In this document: piece by piece, positions 61,180-64,000 of the stretch | How positions within the stretch are numbered: the stretch's first letter is position 1 | Layout: every line of letters starts with the position of its first letter | Assembly (NCBI RefSeq): GCF_040610475.1 | Contig: NZ_JBEXMJ010000011.1 | Coordinates: 1-64,000, forward strand | From: Actinopolymorpha sp. NPDC004070 | GTDB taxonomy: Bacteria; Actinomycetota; Actinomycetes; Propionibacteriales; Actinopolymorphaceae | Direction of reading: 5' to 3' | DNA: 64,000 nt | Program-made: the position numbers and the translations under genes | Notes under the pieces: model-generated | Databases searched by the model: none | Told to the model about the DNA's origin: nothing | What the model saw: only the letters and a program-made list of their open reading frames with translations

Positions 61180-61833
61180 TCAGTGGTCGAAGTGGTGGCG
61201 CCTGCGCTTCTTGGGGTGGAAGTCGGCGCCGCCGAAGATTGCCACGCCCCGGATCACCACGACCGGCGCGTCCGGCGGCGGATCGGTGTCGCCGGTCTTC
61301 ACCGAGATCCCGCCCATGATCCCGCTGGCCTCGTTGCGGACCACCACGCCCTCGGGGAGGGCGACGTCGACGCCGCCGAACATCGCGAACAGCTCGATCA
61401 CCACCTCCGGCGCGTCGAACGTGGCGTCGGAGAGGTCGAGGTCGACCCCGCCGAAGACCGCCACCGCGCGGCTGCGCCGGCGCAGCCGCCAGCGGCCCTT
61501 CCGCTCCACGCCGCCGAAGATCGCGATCATCTGGTCGACGCTCTCCGAGGCGCCCACCGGGTCGACCACGGGAGCGCTGGCGGACCGGTCAGCCGGCCGC
61601 GCCTGCGCCTGCGGCTGGGGCGAGGTCGCGGCGAGGTCGTAGGTGATCGGCTCGAGCTCGCCCATCGTCTTGGCCTCGTAGACGGCGTCGAGGCGCTCGG
61701 AGTGCTCCTGGACGTCCAACCGCCCGTCGGCCAGCGCTTCCCCCAGCACCTTGACGATCCGCTCCCGATCGGCGTCGGAGGCACGCAGGTGAGACGCCCC
61801 GGAGGGTCGCACTGGTTCAGGCAGGTTTGTCAT
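61180..61833 (-). CDS. DUF1707 / LiaF-like protein
   Basis: 217 residues. The DUF1707 helix pair is HLRASDADRERIVKVLGEALADGRLDVQEHSERLDAVYEAKTMGEL. The C-terminal half has five glycine motifs (IFGGVE, VFGGVDLDL, MFGGVDV, IMGGI, IFGGADF) of a LiaF-type beta-helix and ends in a basic His-rich tail. Such proteins are linked to cell-envelope stress sensing; the exact role is unknown. ATG 61833 has no ribosome-binding site; TATCCT is 6 nt upstream, so leaderless. Confidence 0.85.
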   Translation of the reverse strand: MTNLPEPVRPSGASHLRASDADRERIVKVLGEALADGRLDVQEHSERLDAVYEAKTMGELEPITYDLAATSPQPQAQARPADRSASAPVVDPVGASESVDQMIAIFGGVERKGRWRLRRRSRAVAVFGGVDLDLSDATFDAPEVVIELFAMFGGVDVALPEGVVVRNEASGIMGGISVKTGDTDPPPDAPVVVIRGVAIFGGADFHPKKRRRHHFDH

Positions 61834-61939
61834 GGCGGAAGGATAACCGCCGTTGCCGCCGACGTAGCGTGTGAGGAAGGGGCCTCCTCCGCTGCTTCCC
61901 GACCGTTGGTGGTCGCGCCGGAGGGCGGTGAAGGACAAC

Positions 61940-63325
61940 ATGGACAAACCCACTGTCGACGACCTCCGCGACCGGGTGCACGGCCGCGTGGTCACCCCGG
62001 ACGACGCCGAGTACGAGCAGGCGCGGCGGGTCTACAACGCGATGATCGATCGCCGGCCGCGGGTGGTCGTCCAGGCCACCAACGCCGGCGACGTGCGGGC
62101 CACAGTGGACTTCGCCCGGGACAGCGACGTCGACCTCGCCGTGCGCGGCGGCGGGCACAGCGTGCCGGGGTACGGCACCTGCGACGACGGAGTGGTGCTC
62201 GACCTGTCCGGTATGCGTGGCGTACGGGTCGATCCGCGGACCGCCACCGCGCGCGCCGAGGGAGGCGCCACCTGGGGCGACTTCGACTCCGCCACCCACG
62301 CGTTCGGGCTGGCCGCACCGGGCGGGATCATCTCCACCACGGGAATCGGCGGGCTCACCCTCGGCGGCGGCATCGGCCACCTCGACCGGTCGCTCGGACT
62401 GTCCTGCGACAACCTCCGCAGCGCCGACGTGGTGACCGCGGACGGGCGGTTCCTCCTCGCGAGCCCGGACGACAACGCCGACCTGTTCTGGGCACTTCGA
62501 GGTGGCGGCGGCAACTTCGGCGTGGTGACGTCGATGGAGTTCGGACTGCACCCGGTGTGCGACGTCTACGGCGGGCTGGTCTTCTTCGACCTCCGGCACG
62601 CCGCCGACGTTCTCCGCTTCTACCGCGACTTCATCGAGACCGCGGACGAACGGCTGTCACTGTTCCCGGCGTTCCAGATCGCCCCGCCGCTGCCGTTCAT
62701 CCCGGTCGAACGCCACGGCGAACCGCTGGTGGGAGTGGTGACCTGCTGGTCCGGGCCGATGGAGGAGGGCGAGCGGGCCGTCGCGCCGATCCGCGACCTG
62801 GCGCCGCCGGTCGCCGAGCACCTCGGCCCGATGCCGTACCCGGCGCTCAACTCGATGTTCGACGCGCTGGTGCCGCCCGGGATGCAGCACTACTGGAAGA
62901 CGGCCTTCGCCCGCGAGCTCACCGACGAGGCGATCGCGGCGCACTGCGACTTCGGGCCGCGGCTGCCGGCACTCAACTCCACCGTGCACATCTACCCGGT
63001 CAACGGTGCCGCCCAGCGCGTCGACGCCGGCGCCACCGCCTTCGCCAACCGGGACATGACGTTCGCGACCGTCGTCGCCGGCATCTGGCCCGACCCGGGC
63101 GACAACGAGGCCAACATCGGCTGGGTGCGCGACTACTACCACGCCGTCGCGCCGTACTCGGCGGACACGGGATACGTGAACTTCATGTCCGAGGACGACC
63201 AGCCGAAGACCCCCACCAACTACGGGGAGAACTACGACCGGCTGGTCGCGGTGAAGCAGGCGTACGACCCGGGGAACCTCTTCCACCTCAACCAGAACAT
63301 CGTCCCCCGACAGACGAGAGGGTGA
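61940..63325 (+). CDS. FAD-linked oxidoreductase (berberine-bridge type)
   Basis: 461 residues. The FAD PP-loop has RGGGHSVPGYG with the covalent His73, and TTGIGGLTLGGGIGHLDRSLGLSCDNLRSADVVTADG follows. The C-terminal BBE domain contains PTNYGENYDRLVAVKQAYDPGNLFHLNQNI. The second cysteine used for bicovalent flavin in some relatives is replaced (GIISTTGIGG), so attachment is probably by His alone. The substrate is unknown. ATG 61940 has AAGGA 5 nt upstream. Confidence 0.9.
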   Translation: MDKPTVDDLRDRVHGRVVTPDDAEYEQARRVYNAMIDRRPRVVVQATNAGDVRATVDFARDSDVDLAVRGGGHSVPGYGTCDDGVVLDLSGMRGVRVDPRTATARAEGGATWGDFDSATHAFGLAAPGGIISTTGIGGLTLGGGIGHLDRSLGLSCDNLRSADVVTADGRFLLASPDDNADLFWALRGGGGNFGVVTSMEFGLHPVCDVYGGLVFFDLRHAADVLRFYRDFIETADERLSLFPAFQIAPPLPFIPVERHGEPLVGVVTCWSGPMEEGERAVAPIRDLAPPVAEHLGPMPYPALNSMFDALVPPGMQHYWKTAFARELTDEAIAAHCDFGPRLPALNSTVHIYPVNGAAQRVDAGATAFANRDMTFATVVAGIWPDPGDNEANIGWVRDYYHAVAPYSADTGYVNFMSEDDQPKTPTNYGENYDRLVAVKQAYDPGNLFHLNQNIVPRQTRG

Positions 63326-63359
63326 GGACCCGCAGGGCCTGGACCCCGCGGGTCTTCAC
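63322..63359. terminator. Terminator hairpin after FAD oxidase gene
   Basis: GTGAGGACCCGC (63322-63333) and GCGGGTCTTCAC (63348-63359) pair over 12 bp with one mismatch. It lies between the convergent FAD-oxidase and the last gene. Confidence 0.6.
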
Positions 63360-63411
63360 GTTTCACGCACGACGATCGAGTTCGGAGTTCGGTGCCGGAA
63401 TCGCGTACGTA

Positions 63412-64000
63412 CTAGTCGATCCGGCGCAGGTAACGGTGCCGGGCGCGCACCTCGTCCAGGAGTTCGTCGGCGCTCAGCGCCAGGTGGTCGAACCTCGGGT
63501 CCACCTCGTGCACCCGGGTGGCGTCGACGAGCTCGGCCTCCGGGGGCAGCTGCTCCCGCACCGCGCTCGCCGCCTCGGCCATGGTCGGGGACTCAAGACC
63601 CATGCTCTCGACGTACTTGGACGGGTCGTTCTTGCGGGCCGCCCGCAGGGCGCTCGTCTCGCGGAGTACGACCTCCACCTTCGCCAGCGTCTCCCGCGCG
63701 TCGGCGAGGACGGCGTAGGCACCCTCGATCCTGGCCTGCATCTCCTGGCGCTCGAGGACGGCGTGGTTCATCTCGGTCTTGGCGTCGGAGATCCTTCCCT
63801 GGTTGAGGGAGTATCCCAGCACCGCGCCCAGGGTCGCCGCGACCACCGCGGCCACACCGGCGTACAGGCTCACGAAGTGGTCCCACGAACCTGCCTGGAC
63901 GGACAGGTACGCGACGAATCCACCGAACCCGACGATCACCAGCAGGCCGAAGAACGCCCGCGGGTCACTCCACGTGAAACCGCCGCGCTCTCGCCTGGCG
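63412..64000 (-). CDS. Membrane protein with coiled coil, 5' end cut by window
   Basis: The reading frame stays open to the window edge, so the start is outside or at GTG 63939. Two hydrophobic segments (FFGLLVIVGFGGFVAYLSV and LYAGVAAVVAATLGAVLGYSL) are followed by a long charged helix (RISDAKTEMNHAVLERQEMQARIEGAYAVLADARETLAKVEVVLRE) and a soluble end. No enzyme motif or family is recognised. It is likely a membrane-anchored coiled-coil protein. The true length cannot be given. Confidence 0.6.
   Translation of the reverse strand, partial: ARRERGGFTWSDPRAFFGLLVIVGFGGFVAYLSVQAGSWDHFVSLYAGVAAVVAATLGAVLGYSLNQGRISDAKTEMNHAVLERQEMQARIEGAYAVLADARETLAKVEVVLRETSALRAARKNDPSKYVESMGLESPTMAEAASAVREQLPPEAELVDATRVHEVDPRFDHLALSADELLDEVRARHRYLRRID

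Noticed and set aside
1..64000. tRNA, rRNA, IS element, prophage or CRISPR
   Set aside because: I looked for T-loop-like GTTCGA patterns, transposase motifs, terminal inverted repeats and spaced repeats and found none that hold.

Overview
The window is chromosomal DNA of a high-GC Gram-positive bacterium (Actinomycetota). The clearest markers are GlnR, mycothiol synthase MshD, a MutT1-type Nudix/phosphatase fusion, the DUF1416/sulfurtransferase pair, ECF sigma/zinc anti-sigma pairs, and many GTG/TTG starts. The order sulfurtransferase-DUF1416, thioredoxin, MoaD, glnR, mshD, ppk, mutT1, pst, pit resembles the conserved core region of streptomycetes and partly of mycobacteria, so this part is inherited vertically. 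I see no tRNA, rRNA, CRISPR array, prophage or insertion sequence.

Layout. 0.2-10.7 kb is a surface-polysaccharide region (wecB, wecC, LCP ligase, polyprenyl sugar-phosphate transferase, UDP-glucuronate decarboxylase) interrupted by a ygfZ / Fur / nitrobindin group. 10.8-16.9 kb holds sulfur and redox genes (DUF1416, sulfurtransferase with a cysteine-rich leader peptide, thioredoxin), a GT4 glycosyltransferase, an ECF sigma/anti-sigma pair, MoaD and GlnR. 17-24.9 kb has an SsuD-like monooxygenase, an exported 5'-nucleotidase, mshD, ppk, mutT1 and a VOC protein. 25.1-31.6 kb is the phosphate block: a PHO box, pstSCAB, PiT, its DUF47 partner and two DUF202 membrane proteins. 31.7-40.9 kb has two peptidases, a formaldehyde-type dehydrogenase, a TetR-regulated MFS/hydrolase cassette bracketed by 24-bp direct repeats, a secreted carboxylesterase and a kinase-like protein. 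41-47.7 kb has a two-component system, a zinc dehydrogenase, an ACT-GNAT fusion, a hydrolase and menB. 48.6-64 kb has a fused SecDF, quinone reductase, SDR, aldose epimerase, a second beta-clamp-like protein, a diiron-like protein, a second TetR/MFS pair with three operators, and a PP2C / Nudix / methyltransferase / DUF1707 / FAD-oxidase tail. The last gene runs off the right edge.

Two features run across the window. First, short tandem repeats with unit lengths of 5-29 bp sit on or just after many stop codons, and in several the repeated unit contains the gene's own terminal codons and stop. Second, many genes lack a Shine-Dalgarno sequence but have a TANNNT hexamer 6-8 nt before the start codon, as expected for leaderless mRNAs. 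Two G/C homopolymer tracts (33-117 and 18129-18169) look like assembly or sequencing artefacts.
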